Origin: Acidobacteriota bacterium
GTDB taxonomy: Bacteria > Acidobacteriota > Vicinamibacteria > Vicinamibacterales > 2-12-FULL-66-21
DNA: 64,000 nucleotides
Assembly: GCA_016184105.1 (NCBI GenBank)
Contig: JACPDI010000012.1
Coordinates: forward strand, 188,751-252,750
Reading direction: 5' to 3'
The notes under the pieces are model-generated. The model ran no database searches. It had not been told where the DNA came from and worked only from the letters and a program-made list of their open reading frames with translations. The first letter of the stretch is position 1. Each line of letters starts with the position of its first letter. The position numbers and the translations under genes were made by a program. Of this stretch, positions 44,086 to 52,986 are shown in pieces.

Positions 44086-46383
44086 CTACTGCGGAGGTGC
44101 CACCTCGGGAAGCGGCCGCACGATGTAACGCGCCTCCCCGGACCAGACGACGCGCTCCTGGGGCAGCCAGGGCGGAAGACCTTGCCACCCGCCGCCGCCG
44201 GGGAAGCGGGACGTGTGGAGGATGACCTGCACGGAGTCGAGACGCGGCTCGTCGGATGCGTGGACGAACCCGCGAAACGCAATTCCCTCCATCGGCACCG
44301 CCCCGAAGGACGCCACCCACCGGCCGCCCCGCGCGATACCGGGAAGGTTCGGCCGGACCGGTGTGAGTCCCGCCGGCATCACGAAGGAAGCGCCGAGGGC
44401 GCGCACCGCCGGTATCACCGAGATCGTGAACTGGACTGAATCGCCCAACCGCGATCTGCGCATCGTCACGCGCCCGGGGATCTCGCCGGGTGGAGGAACC
44501 TCCGCGAAGAACACAAAGGGGTGGCGAAGCCGCGCCGTCGGCGCCGAAGAGGGCAGCGGACCGCCGAGCGGCGCCCATTGCATGGAGGTGCGCTCGAGGT
44601 CGAGCCCCGGCTCGGTCGATCCGACCTGCCAGAACGCGCGAGCGGTGGCAGCATCGTGCACGAACTGTATCGCGCGCCGCAGCGGCTGATCGTAGGTGTA
44701 GGCGGGCGCTGCGTACGCGTAGCCGCCGGCCGCAACGACCGCGACGAGCAGGAGCGCCGTCGCGAAAGCGGGCCTGCGCAGCGGCCGGCCAGTGACCGCC
44801 GCCAGCGCCGGCGGCATCCACATCATGCCCCCCATGAAAATCAACGCCGCGTAGACCCAGACGGGCGTGACGATGGGTTGCCGTCCGAAGTGCGCCACTG
44901 CGAAGCGAAGCAACTGCAGCAGCAACCATCCCCACATGGCCAGCGTGACGCACAGAACGAGAAACGAGCTGAGCCTGACCGCGGCCGTCCGCGCGAGCGG
45001 TGTTACGAGCAGCAGCACCCCGGCGACCAGCAGCGGGACGTTAAAGAGGTACGCGGCGGCAGGCAGGTAATACGACGCGGCGGCTGCGAGCAGAATCCAG
45101 ACGGGAAGCGCGATGGCCCACGCGAGCACCGGATGGCGCGTTCCGCGCATCGCGTACGGCAGAAACGCCCCGGCGCGCGCGATCGTCCAGCCCGCGAGCA
45201 CGCCGATCGCCGCCGTGAACACGAACAACCGCTCCGGGCGCGCATACCACGGGTGATAGACCTCGCGGGCCTCGCGGAGCAGCCACGCCGCAGCAATCAT
45301 GCTGGCCAGCACGGCCGCGGTGCCAATCGCAGACCAGAACGCCGTCAGCAGAAATCGCCCGCCCCCTACGACGACGACCGCGGCGCGCAGCGATTTGAAC
45401 CAGGCGAGCGCCCCGAGCAGTACCGCCAGGCCCGCAATCCACGCGGCGGCCATCGGCCCCATGCTGAACGCCGTGCGGCCCAGCAAGTCGGAGTACACCG
45501 CCTGGTCCGGCGTCCGCCGGGCGAGATCCGTTCCATCAAGCGCCTGGACCACGCGGACGACGTTGTGGCCGGTCTGGTCGATGGTGAAGGGGGCGAGGCG
45601 GTCGGCGGTATCGCGCGCCGTGTGATAGGCGTAACCGTCCAGGATGGACGCGAAATTGAGCCCCGGCACGGCGAGGCGCCTGAGCATCGTGAAATCGGTG
45701 TCGTTCGGAATACGCCGATAGACCTCGAGTGCAAACGAGCCACCGTATGGGCGCGGCGCATGCGCTGCCCACACGTCCACGATCCAGCTGTTGCCGGGCC
45801 CGGTCTCGAAAAGCAGCGAAGGGCCAGCGGATCCAACAGACTCGATGTTGACGTAGGCGCGGAGTTGCCGCGCCACCGGGTCCGTGTTCAGCGCGGCCGC
45901 TCCCATGAGTCCCAGTTCTTCGGCGTCGGTGACGAGCACCGCCAGCGTGTGGCGCAGCGGCATCGCGGACAGCACCCGCGCCGCCTCGAGGCTGACCGCC
46001 ACGCCGAGGCCGTCATCGGCGCCGCCCGGCGCGGCAGAGGAACTGTCGTAATGCGAGACCAGCGCAATGGCCTCGGGCTGCACGCCGCGGCGAAGGGCGA
46101 TGATGTTCTGGACCCGGGCGCTGTGCCCGAACTCGGGCCGCCTGGCATCGGCCACCTGTACCCGCACGTCGAATCCGAACAAGCGGAGCTGATCGACGAC
46201 GTACTGCCTCGCCCGATCGTTGGCCTCACTGCCAGCGGGGCGCGATCCGATCGTGCCGGCAAGCACCTGCACGTGTGTGCGCGCGCGTTCGGTCGAGAAG
46301 CCGGTGGAGGAGGGACGGGCGCAGCCGCCCGCGAGGAGGGCCGCGCACAGCAGCGGCGCCACTGCCCGAGACGCTCTTCGCAT
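44086..46383 (-). CDS. M28 zinc exopeptidase lipoprotein with membrane domain
   Basis: A 765-residue protein. The N-terminus ends in a lipobox (LLAGGC, lipid-modified Cys near residue 21). The M28 aminopeptidase domain (~30-310) has the zinc ligands in VSHYDSS, GGADDGLGV, DAEELGLMGA and AYHTARDT. The C-terminal half has about nine transmembrane helices and a final soluble beta domain, as in ER-type FXNA peptidases. It probably faces the periplasm and releases amino acids from peptides. The start is followed by a typical signal sequence; no strong ribosome-binding site is visible. Confidence 0.9.
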   Translation of the reverse strand: MRRASRAVAPLLCAALLAGGCARPSSTGFSTERARTHVQVLAGTIGSRPAGSEANDRARQYVVDQLRLFGFDVRVQVADARRPEFGHSARVQNIIALRRGVQPEAIALVSHYDSSSAAPGGADDGLGVAVSLEAARVLSAMPLRHTLAVLVTDAEELGLMGAAALNTDPVARQLRAYVNIESVGSAGPSLLFETGPGNSWIVDVWAAHAPRPYGGSFALEVYRRIPNDTDFTMLRRLAVPGLNFASILDGYAYHTARDTADRLAPFTIDQTGHNVVRVVQALDGTDLARRTPDQAVYSDLLGRTAFSMGPMAAAWIAGLAVLLGALAWFKSLRAAVVVVGGGRFLLTAFWSAIGTAAVLASMIAAAWLLREAREVYHPWYARPERLFVFTAAIGVLAGWTIARAGAFLPYAMRGTRHPVLAWAIALPVWILLAAAASYYLPAAAYLFNVPLLVAGVLLLVTPLARTAAVRLSSFLVLCVTLAMWGWLLLQLLRFAVAHFGRQPIVTPVWVYAALIFMGGMMWMPPALAAVTGRPLRRPAFATALLLVAVVAAGGYAYAAPAYTYDQPLRRAIQFVHDAATARAFWQVGSTEPGLDLERTSMQWAPLGGPLPSSAPTARLRHPFVFFAEVPPPGEIPGRVTMRRSRLGDSVQFTISVIPAVRALGASFVMPAGLTPVRPNLPGIARGGRWVASFGAVPMEGIAFRGFVHASDEPRLDSVQVILHTSRFPGGGGWQGLPPWLPQERVVWSGEARYIVRPLPEVAPPQ

Positions 46384-46397
46384 CGCGGAGAGACTAT

Positions 46398-46432
46398 CTC
46401 AGGCAGTGGCCGGTGGCCAGTGGGCAGGCTCA
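46398..46432. repeat. CAGTGGCC/GGTGGCCAGTGG repeat
   Basis: CAGGCAGTGGCCGGTGGCC and AGTGGGCAGGCTCAG lie between the M28 start and the DUF4097 remnant and resemble the short tandem sequence after glnN (4855-4885) and at the parE start. Confidence 0.5.
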
Positions 46433-46579
46433 GTTCTTTCTGATCCTGACGTCGCCGGAGAAGGTCTTGAAGTTGATATCCGAGCCGGTGCCGTCGTTCA
46501 GGCGCCTCCGGATATTGCGCCGGCCTCCGCTTTCGAGCGTCAGCGGCAGGTCGCTCTTGAGGCCGCCGCTGCGAAAGGT
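46430..46579 (-). pseudogene. DUF4097 C-terminal remnant
   Basis: Fifty codons between the hisA stop and a TGA read, in pieces, FRSGGLKSDLPLTLESGG, RRNIRRRLNDGTGSD and INFKTFSGDVRIRKN. This is the closing strand pattern of DUF4097 'toastrack' proteins (LxLxSGxRRxxxxxxxxGxGxxxxxKTFSGDVRI). There is no start codon or N-terminal part; the fragment begins immediately after hisA. It marks a deletion that removed most of a DUF4097 gene when hisA and the downstream region were joined. Confidence 0.6.
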
Positions 46580-47269
46580 TCATCGGCCAGAAGGCCGAAG
46601 GTCGATTTTTCCGGTGTACACGGCCATCCCGACCACCGCGTCGACTCCCATTTCGTGGAGGAGGTCGATTTCACGCCTGGACCGGATGCCGCCGGCCGCG
46701 GTGACCCGCCGGCTGGTGGCGTCCCGCACCGCGCGTACCGCGGCGAGGTCGATGCCCTGCATGAGCCCTTCGCCGTCCACGATGGTGTAGAGAAAGCCGC
46801 CGGCGAACGGCTCGAGGGCGCGAGCCGCCTCCGCCGGTTCGAGGTCCACGGACGCCCTCCAGCCCCGGACGGCGACCTTGCCCTTGCGCGAATCGACGGC
46901 GGCGACCAGTCTCTCGACGCCCACCGCCGTGGCGGCTCGACGCGCGAACTCGACATCGACCCCGTCATCTCGGAACAGGGAGGAGCCGACGATCACCTCG
47001 CGCGCGCCCGCCTCGAGCAACTGCACGGCTCTTTCGACGCTCCGTACGCCGCCGCCCACCCGGCACGGCAACGCCGCGCAGGCGCGCTGGACGAGCGCAT
47101 CGTTGCGTCCCGTTCCCTTCGCGGCATCGAGGTCAATCACCTGCACGAGAGGAAACGCGGCGAACTTCTGCAGCCACTCGTCCAGATCGTCGAACGCGAG
47201 GGCCAGCGACTCGCCCTGCACGAGCTGCACGACCTGTCCCCCCTGGAGATCGATCGCCGGGATCAGCAT
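46580..47269 (-). CDS. hisA: ProFAR isomerase HisA
   Basis: A 229-residue (beta/alpha)8 barrel that opens the aminoaldose of ProFAR in step 4 of histidine synthesis. Both catalytic aspartates are in place: PAIDLQGG near residue 8 and [15 protein letters not shown] near 125. Phosphate loops GGGVRS and AAGGIRS are present. It is the last gene of the operon and its start overlaps the end of hisF by 7 bp. Directly downstream is a DUF4097 fragment, so the operon end seems to have been rearranged. Confidence 0.95.
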   Translation of the reverse strand: MLIPAIDLQGGQVVQLVQGESLALAFDDLDEWLQKFAAFPLVQVIDLDAAKGTGRNDALVQRACAALPCRVGGGVRSVERAVQLLEAGAREVIVGSSLFRDDGVDVEFARRAATAVGVERLVAAVDSRKGKVAVRGWRASVDLEPAEAARALEPFAGGFLYTIVDGEGLMQGIDLAAVRAVRDATSRRVTAAGGIRSRREIDLLHEMGVDAVVGMAVYTGKIDLRPSGR

Positions 47270-48018
47270 CGGACTGGCACTCCCCGCGACGAGAGATAGC
47301 CCTTGAGCGCCGCGATGGCGTGATCGCCGAAATGGAAAATGGACGCGGCGAGCGCCGCATCGGCGCGCCCGTCGGTGAACACCTCGGCGAAATGTTCGGG
47401 CGCGCCGGCGCCACCCGATGCGATCACCGGGATGGCGACGAGGGACGACACGCCGGCGGTGAGCGCGCAATCGAATCCGGCGCGGGTGCCATCGCGATCG
47501 ATCGATGTCAGCAGCAGCTCGCCGGCACCGCGGTCGGTCGCCTCGCGGGCCCACTCGATCGCGTCCCGGGCGGCTGGGACCCGCCCGGAGCGCGAATACA
47601 CCGCGTAGCCCGCCCCCTCGCGTTTCGCGTCGATGGCGACGACAACCGCCTGGCTGCCGTAACGCTCCGCGATGCGCGTGATGAGCGGAGGGTCCGCAAG
47701 GGCGGCGCTGTTGACGCACACCTTGTCCGCGCCGGCATCGAACACCGCCGAGGCCGCATCCAGCGTGTGAATGCCCCCGCCGACGGCGAGCGGCACGAAC
47801 ACCTGGCGTGCGACCGCGGCGACGGTATCAGCGAGGGCCAGGCGCTCCTCGATCGTGGCGGTGACGTCGAGGATGACGATCTCGTCGGCCCCCTCTTCGT
47901 AATAACGGCGCGCGAGCGCCGCCGGGTCGCCGGCGTTCCGCAGCCCTTCGAACTGCACACCCTTCACCACGCAGCCGTTGCGGACGTCCAGACACGCGAT
48001 GACTCGCCTGGTCAGCAC
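47263..48018 (-). CDS. hisF: Imidazole glycerol-phosphate synthase HisF
   Basis: A 251-residue cyclase barrel that works with HisH to make imidazole glycerol phosphate and AICAR. The catalytic Asp of ACLDVRNG (near residue 11) and of VAIDAKREG (near 130) are visible, as are the phosphate-binding GGGI and ASGGAG loops. It begins at GTG, 7 bp inside hisH, with GGAGGT 9 nt upstream. The order hisH-hisF-hisA differs from the common hisH-hisA-hisF. Confidence 0.95.
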   Translation of the reverse strand: MLTRRVIACLDVRNGCVVKGVQFEGLRNAGDPAALARRYYEEGADEIVILDVTATIEERLALADTVAAVARQVFVPLAVGGGIHTLDAASAVFDAGADKVCVNSAALADPPLITRIAERYGSQAVVVAIDAKREGAGYAVYSRSGRVPAARDAIEWAREATDRGAGELLLTSIDRDGTRAGFDCALTAGVSSLVAIPVIASGGAGAPEHFAEVFTDGRADAALAASIFHFGDHAIAALKGYLSSRGVPVRC

Positions 48019-48623
48019 GATCGCGCGACCTCCAGAAAATTGCGCAGGACCGAGAGGCCCGCCTCTCCGGATTTCTCCGGATGCCATTGGACGCCGAACA
48101 CGTTCGCGCGCTCGACGACGCTCGCAAACGGAAGGCCGTGGGTGGTCGTCGCGACGGCCTGGCCGGTCACCGGCGCCGCGTACGAGTGCGTGAAGTACAC
48201 GGCGAGGCGGCCGATGCCCTGCAACAGGCGCGAGTCGCCAACGGTCTCGAGCGTGTTCCACCCCACGTGGGGAACCTTGACGTCGCCACCGAGCCGGAAG
48301 CAGCGCCCCGCGAGCAGCCCAAGCCCCGGCACGTCCGGCGCTTCATCGCTCCCCTCGAACAGATATTGCAGGCCGAGGCAGATACCCAGGAGAGGCGCGC
48401 CGCGCCGGATGTGCTGCGCCACTGCGGCGCGAAACTCGCCCCCGAGGGCGCCGGTCGCGGCGTAATGTCCGACACCAGGAATGATGAGTGCGCCGCGGTC
48501 GACGATCTCGGCCGCGCGCCGCGCGCGGCTCACGCGGAACCCCACGTGCACGAGCGCCTTCTCAACCGACGAGAGGTTGCCGGCACCGTAATCGAGGAGC
48601 GTCACCTCAACCGAGCCGGTCAC
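48012..48623 (-). CDS. hisH: Imidazole glycerol-phosphate synthase HisH
   Basis: A 203-residue class-I glutamine amidotransferase that supplies ammonia to HisF. It starts [16 protein letters not shown] after a short lead. The nucleophile is the cysteine of [11 protein letters not shown] near residue 85, and the His/Glu dyad is in QWHPEKSG near 184. The GTG start overlaps the hisB stop (GTGA), so translation is coupled. Confidence 0.94.
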   Translation of the reverse strand: MTGSVEVTLLDYGAGNLSSVEKALVHVGFRVSRARRAAEIVDRGALIIPGVGHYAATGALGGEFRAAVAQHIRRGAPLLGICLGLQYLFEGSDEAPDVPGLGLLAGRCFRLGGDVKVPHVGWNTLETVGDSRLLQGIGRLAVYFTHSYAAPVTGQAVATTTHGLPFASVVERANVFGVQWHPEKSGEAGLSVLRNFLEVARSC

Positions 48624-49207
48624 AGCAGCCCCTTCGTGCTCGGCATCGTGCGCCGGAGGCGCGCGTCGCGGTTGCACGCCATGCGCAGCGCGCGGGCAAA
48701 GCCCTTGAACAGCGCCTCGATCTGGTGGTGGCTGGAGCGCCCGTACAGCACCTTGAGATGCACGTTGGCGCGGGCGCCTTGCGCAAAGCCGCCGAAAAAG
48801 TCGTGCAGCAGTTCGGATTGCAGGTCGCCGACGCGCCTGACCCGGAGCTTCAGATCGACGACGGCATGCGGCCGGCCGCCGAGATCGAGTGCGGCGACGC
48901 CCAGCGTCTCATCCATCGGCATGACGAAGTATCCGGCGCGATTGATGCCGCGGCGGTCGCCGAGCGCGGCTGACACCGCCTCGCCAAGCGCGATACCGAG
49001 ATCCTCCACGGTGTGGTGCTGGTCAACGTCGAGATCTCCCGTGGCCCGGACGGTCAGGTCGAAGCCGCCGTGGCGCGCCACGAGCTCCAACATGTGATCC
49101 AGGAACCGGATGCCGGTGGACACGGCGTAGCGCCCCTTGCCGTCAAGCGAGAGCGTCACGAGGATCTGCGTTTCGGTGGTCCGACGATCGATGACGCCCC
49201 GCCTCAT
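48620..49207 (-). CDS. hisB: Imidazoleglycerol-phosphate dehydratase HisB
   Basis: A 195-residue single-function IGP dehydratase (no phosphatase domain). The metal-binding motifs [26 protein letters not shown] and [15 protein letters not shown] are intact. Its ATG overlaps the hisC stop (ATGA). The histidinol-phosphate phosphatase must be encoded elsewhere. Confidence 0.95.
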   Translation of the reverse strand: MRRGVIDRRTTETQILVTLSLDGKGRYAVSTGIRFLDHMLELVARHGGFDLTVRATGDLDVDQHHTVEDLGIALGEAVSAALGDRRGINRAGYFVMPMDETLGVAALDLGGRPHAVVDLKLRVRRVGDLQSELLHDFFGGFAQGARANVHLKVLYGRSSHHQIEALFKGFARALRMACNRDARLRRTMPSTKGLL

Positions 49208-50232
49208 AGCAGCTCCTCCAACGCATCGATGGCCGCCTGCGTGTGCTGCACGAGGCCGGCGGTAATCCTGATGCAGCCGCCGCAGCCGGGCTGGTCCGAG
49301 CGATCGCGCACGAAGATCCCGCGCGACGACAGCGCGGCCGCCAGCGGCCTGGCCCGATCGCCGGCGCGGATCAGCACGAAGTTCGCGGCGCTCGGGTAGG
49401 CGAACAGCCCGCGCCGCTCGCAGAAGGCATACAGCATCTGCCGCGAGCGCTCGGACTGCCTCACGTAGTCCTCGACGTAGTCGCGGTCTTCGAGCGCGGC
49501 GACGAGCGCCGCAGCGGCGTACGAGTTGATGCTGTAGGGGGGGACGATGGCCTTCAGCGCCGCGATCGTGTCCTCTGCTCCGACGACCACGCCAAGGCGC
49601 AACCCGGCCAGCCCGTGCGCCTTGGCGAACGTACGTCCGACCAGCATGTTGCGCGACGTGACGGCCAGGTCGACGACCGACCCGCCGGCGAAGTCGACGT
49701 AGGCTTCGTCCACGAAGACGATCGCGCCGGGCGCGCCTGCCGCAATCTGCTGGATGACGGCTCGCGGCACGACCGCGCCGCTCGGGTTGTGCGGGGTGTT
49801 CAGGAAGATGATCCGGGTGCGCGGCGTCAGCGCGTCGAGCACCTGTCCGGCGGTCAGCGTGAAGTCCGCTCCGAGGCTCACGCGCACGACGCGCCCCGAC
49901 AGGCACCGCACGCACGCGTCGTACACCTCGAACGCGGGCTCGATCACGATGCCCTCGGCGTCGGACCGGCCGCGAAGCGCAAGGATGGCCGCCGCGAAGA
50001 TCCCTTCGTCCATCCCGTTGGTCAACACGAACTGGTCCGGGCGGATGGCAAACCATGTCGCCGTGGCCGCGACCGCCGCGGCGTAGTCGGGGTAGAACGA
50101 CGCGGCGGTGGCGTCGAGCGCCCGAAGCCGAGCGAGCACGCGAGGCGAGCAGCCACCCGTGTGCTCGTTGAGGTGGAGCCGCAACCCCTCGGACGCGACC
50201 TGCGGGCGCCGGTAACCGGTCGTGGCATTCAT
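49204..50232 (-). CDS. hisC: Histidinol-phosphate aminotransferase HisC
   Basis: A 342-residue PLP-dependent class-I/II aminotransferase. [11 protein letters not shown] and the Schiff-base lysine in [15 protein letters not shown] are present, as are IRITAGL near the end. It catalyses imidazole-acetol phosphate transamination to histidinol phosphate. The ATG overlaps the hisD stop (ATGA). Confidence 0.93.
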   Translation of the reverse strand: MNATTGYRRPQVASEGLRLHLNEHTGGCSPRVLARLRALDATAASFYPDYAAAVAATATWFAIRPDQFVLTNGMDEGIFAAAILALRGRSDAEGIVIEPAFEVYDACVRCLSGRVVRVSLGADFTLTAGQVLDALTPRTRIIFLNTPHNPSGAVVPRAVIQQIAAGAPGAIVFVDEAYVDFAGGSVVDLAVTSRNMLVGRTFAKAHGLAGLRLGVVVGAEDTIAALKAIVPPYSINSYAAAALVAALEDRDYVEDYVRQSERSRQMLYAFCERRGLFAYPSAANFVLIRAGDRARPLAAALSSRGIFVRDRSDQPGCGGCIRITAGLVQHTQAAIDALEELL

Positions 50233-51467
50233 CGGCGCACCTCGATCGACCGCGCGTGGCCGTGCAGCCCCTCGGAGCGGGCGAGCAGGACGCCGGCGGG
50301 CCGAAGCGCGGCGACGCCGCGCCTCGTCACGTGCTGAACCGTGGTGGTCCGGACGAAGTCCGCGGCGCTCAGCCCGCCGCGCGCGCGCGCGGCCCCGGCC
50401 GTGGGCAGCACGTGATTCGAGCCGGTCACGTAGTCGCCCAGCGCGGGAACGCTGTATGGGCCGACGAAGATCGTGCCTGCGTTGCGGATGGAGGCGGCGA
50501 TGCCGTCGTTGTCGCACCAGAGATGTTCGGGCGCAATGCGATCGACGAGCGCCACCGCCTCGCGCAGCGTGCGAGTCACGATGGCTGCGCCGTTGCGCCG
50601 GACGCTCTCGGCCGCGGCGCCGAACGACGCCGCGCCGGCACGCACGCGCGCCGCGACACCCTCGGCCAGCCGGGCGTCGGTCGTCACCAGAATCGCGCGC
50701 GCGTCCGGGTCGTGTTCGGCCTGCGCGATCAGGTCCGCGGCAATCCACTCCGCATCGCCGCCCTCCGACAGCACGACCAGCTCGGTCGGCCCGGCGTAGA
50801 AATCAATGGCGCAGTCGGCAGCCACGAGCGCCTTCGCGGCGGCCACATACGCGTTGCCGGGGCCGACGATCTTGTCGACCGCCGCCACCGTCTCGGTGCC
50901 ATAGGCGAGCGCGGCGATGGCGTGGGCGCCCCCCGCGCGCAGCACGCGCGTGACGCCCGCGACGCGCGCGGCATAGAGAATGGCGGGCACCGGGTTCGGG
51001 CAGGCCACGGTGATCGACGGGACGCCGGCCACGCGCGCCGGTATCGCCGTCATCAGCAGCGACGAGACCAGGGGGTTCCGGCCGGCCGGCACGTAGCACC
51101 CGACGCGCGCGAGAGCGCGCGTCCAAAGCTCGATGGTGACCCCGGCGCCAGCGCGGACTGTACGGCTTTGCGGCACTTCGCGTCGCGCCACGCGTTCGAT
51201 GTTCGCCGCGGCGGTACGGATCGCCCGCCGCAGTGCCGGTTCGACGTCGCGCCCGGCCACCCGGATCCTGGCCGGGTCTACGAACAGCGGCTCGCGCGTG
51301 CGGAGCCCGTCGAATCTCGTGGCGTACGCGCGCAACGCCGCGTCGCCGTGCCGCCGCACGCGGGCGACGATGCCCCGCACGCGCCGCACGACGCCGGCAT
51401 CCTGCTGCCTCGCGCCGCGGAGGATCCGGGCGACAGCGTGTTCGTTGGACGACGCTATCACTCGCAC
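50229..51467 (-). CDS. hisD: Histidinol dehydrogenase HisD
   Basis: A 412-residue zinc/NAD enzyme that performs the last two oxidations to histidine. [36 protein letters not shown] (AGPSEVLV in most), AQAEHDPDA and the catalytic EH of DRIAPEHLW are present; [19 protein letters not shown] closes the domain. Its GTG lies 1 nt after the hisG stop. A GTG six bases later is an alternative start. Confidence 0.93.
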   Translation of the reverse strand: MRVIASSNEHAVARILRGARQQDAGVVRRVRGIVARVRRHGDAALRAYATRFDGLRTREPLFVDPARIRVAGRDVEPALRRAIRTAAANIERVARREVPQSRTVRAGAGVTIELWTRALARVGCYVPAGRNPLVSSLLMTAIPARVAGVPSITVACPNPVPAILYAARVAGVTRVLRAGGAHAIAALAYGTETVAAVDKIVGPGNAYVAAAKALVAADCAIDFYAGPTELVVLSEGGDAEWIAADLIAQAEHDPDARAILVTTDARLAEGVAARVRAGAASFGAAAESVRRNGAAIVTRTLREAVALVDRIAPEHLWCDNDGIAASIRNAGTIFVGPYSVPALGDYVTGSNHVLPTAGAARARGGLSAADFVRTTTVQHVTRRGVAALRPAGVLLARSEGLHGHARSIEVRR

Positions 51468-51468
51468 G

Positions 51469-52353
51469 TCACACCACAATCTTGTTGAGCGGGTACTCGA
51501 CGATGCCTTCGGCACGCGCGGCCTTCAGGCGAGGGATCAATTCCCGGACCGTCCGTTCTTCGAGGATCGTGTTCACCGCCACCCAGTCGTCCTCGCTGAG
51601 CGGCGAAATCGTCGGGCGGCGCAGCGCGGGCAGGAGATCGAGGACCCCCTGCAGATCGCCTCGCCGCACGTTGAGCATCATCCCCACCCGGCCTTGCGCC
51701 GCGATCGCCGCGCGCAGCAGGAGCGACAGGTGCTCGACACGCGTCCGCTTCCACTCGTCGCTCATCGACGCGGCGTTGGCAATGAGCTGCGTGTTCGACT
51801 CGAGGACGGTGTCGATCACGCGGAGGCGGTTGGCGCGCAACGACGAGCCGGTCTCGGTGACTTCGACGATCGCGTCAGCGAGAACCGGCGGCTTGACCTC
51901 TGTGGCTCCCCACGAGAACTCGACGTCGACCCGGACGCCCCGGGCGGTGAAGTACGCCTGCGTGGCGCGCACGAGTTCGGTCGCCACCGTGCGCCCCTCG
52001 AGGTCCTCCGGGCGCTGAAACGGCGAATCTTCGGGGACGGCGAGCACCCAGCGCACGGTGCCGAAGCTCTGCTTCGCGTACACCAGGTCGGTGACGACCT
52101 CGAGCGACGCGTCCGGACAGCCGGCGCGATAATCGGCAATCCAGTCGGCGCCGGTCAGCCCCGCGTCGAGCACGCCGTCCGACACGTAGCGCGCCATTTC
52201 CTGCGCGCGAATGAGCATGCAGCTGATCGTCGGATCGTCGATCGCCGGAAAGTACGAGCGCGAGCTGACGTAGATGTTGTATCCGGCCCGCGCGAAGAGC
52301 TGCACGGTGGCGTCCTGCAGCGAGCCTTTCGGAATGCCAAGTTTGAGCGTCAT
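51469..52353 (-). CDS. hisG: ATP phosphoribosyltransferase HisG (long form)
   Basis: A 294-residue enzyme for the first step, ATP plus PRPP. The length, with a C-terminal ~75-residue regulatory domain ([21 protein letters not shown] and following), is that of HisG-L, which is feedback-inhibited by histidine and does not need His[11 protein letters not shown] and [12 protein letters not shown] lie in the periplasmic-binding-like core. The ATG overlaps the hisI stop (ATGA). Confidence 0.95.
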   Translation of the reverse strand: MTLKLGIPKGSLQDATVQLFARAGYNIYVSSRSYFPAIDDPTISCMLIRAQEMARYVSDGVLDAGLTGADWIADYRAGCPDASLEVVTDLVYAKQSFGTVRWVLAVPEDSPFQRPEDLEGRTVATELVRATQAYFTARGVRVDVEFSWGATEVKPPVLADAIVEVTETGSSLRANRLRVIDTVLESNTQLIANAASMSDEWKRTRVEHLSLLLRAAIAAQGRVGMMLNVRRGDLQGVLDLLPALRRPTISPLSEDDWVAVNTILEERTVRELIPRLKAARAEGIVEYPLNKIVV

Positions 52354-52661
52354 GTCAGTTCCCTTGTGAAGCACGACACCGTTCCCGTATGACACACTTT
52401 CCCGTCGCCGAGCCGCTCGACCCGCACGAGCACCGTGTCGTCGTCGCAGTCGGCGAGCAGGCGCCTGACACGCAGCCGGTTGCCCGAGGTTTCCCCCTTC
52501 GTCCAGAGCGCGCCGCGCGTCCGGCTGAAGAAGGTGACCAACCCGGTCTCGCGCGTTTTCGCAAGCGCCTCCGCGTTCATGAATCCGACCATCAGCACCT
52601 GGTTGGTCTCGTCGTCCTGGACGACCGCAGGAATGAGACCGGCGAGCTTCGTGAAATTCAT
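52350..52661 (-). CDS. hisI: Phosphoribosyl-AMP cyclohydrolase HisI
   Basis: A 103-residue cyclohydrolase, first gene of the operon. [18 protein letters not shown] and the zinc/magnesium ligands in [14 protein letters not shown] and CHTGTVSCF identify it. The HisE pyrophosphatase domain that is often fused or adjacent is missing. The ATG has GAGAAG upstream and lies 30 bp after the attenuator's T-run. Confidence 0.95.
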   Translation of the reverse strand: MNFTKLAGLIPAVVQDDETNQVLMVGFMNAEALAKTRETGLVTFFSRTRGALWTKGETSGNRLRVRRLLADCDDDTVLVRVERLGDGKVCHTGTVSCFTRELT

Positions 52662-52690
52662 CTCATCTTCTCGAGAGCGGCATCAGTAAC

Positions 52691-52728
52691 AAAAAAAAGC
52701 CCCGCGCGGGTTGGACCCGGCGGGGCTC
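52691..52728 (-). terminator. Attenuator terminator of his operon
   Basis: On the minus strand AGCCCCGC, CGGGT, CCA, ACCCG and CGCGGGGCT form a long GC-rich stem with one bulge, followed by eight T residues. It ends before hisI, so it interrupts the leader transcript. Its left arm CCCGCCGGG (52716-52724) can pair instead with CCCGGCGGG in the leader-peptide region (52788-52796). Confidence 0.9.
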
Positions 52729-52753
52729 AGGACAGCTCGTTGTGCGCCGAAAA

Positions 52754-52843
52754 TCAGTGTCGCAGCGCGTGCGCGGAGGTCCATCGGCCCGCCGGGGCGG
52801 GATGATGATGATGGCGCACGTGGTGGTGAAACTGACGCTGCAC
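52754..52843 (-). CDS. hisL: His leader peptide HisL
   Basis: A 29-codon peptide on the minus strand from GTG: MQRQFHHHVRHHHHPAPAGR followed by WTSAHALRH. Nine of 29 residues are histidine, seven of them in HHHVRHHHH, encoded by three CAC and four CAT codons. It ends 27 nt before the terminator stem. It is expected to sense charged tRNA-His: stalling at codons 6-14 leaves codons 16-19 free to pair with the terminator. No strong Shine-Dalgarno is visible; a candidate promoter places the transcript start almost at the GTG. Confidence 0.88.
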   Translation of the reverse strand: MQRQFHHHVRHHHHPAPAGRWTSAHALRH

Positions 52844-52851
52844 TGCCCATC

Positions 52852-52881
52852 AGCGTAGCCCACGACCGCCGGGGTTGTCAA
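52852..52881 (-). promoter_or_regulatory. Candidate his promoter
   Basis: On the minus strand a perfect -35 TTGACA (52876-52881) and TACGCT (52852-52857) are 18 bp apart. The transcript would start near 52845, within 2-3 nt of the leader GTG. A GATAAT box at 52891-52896 without a good -35 is a weaker alternative that would give a normal leader. Confidence 0.5.
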
Positions 52882-52986
52882 AAAAGCGAGATTATCAGCA
52901 GTTGCGGCGATCTTCCGCGGCACACGCTTTGCGTTTTCGTGTGGCGACTGCCTGACTCATCCTTGAGAGGCGACGGAGGGAACACC

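Noticed and set aside
52754..52850. Alternative leader frame from ATG 52850 (MGSAASVSPP...)
   Set aside because: It runs on through the terminator and contains no histidine run; the GTG frame with HHHVRHHHH fits attenuation far better.
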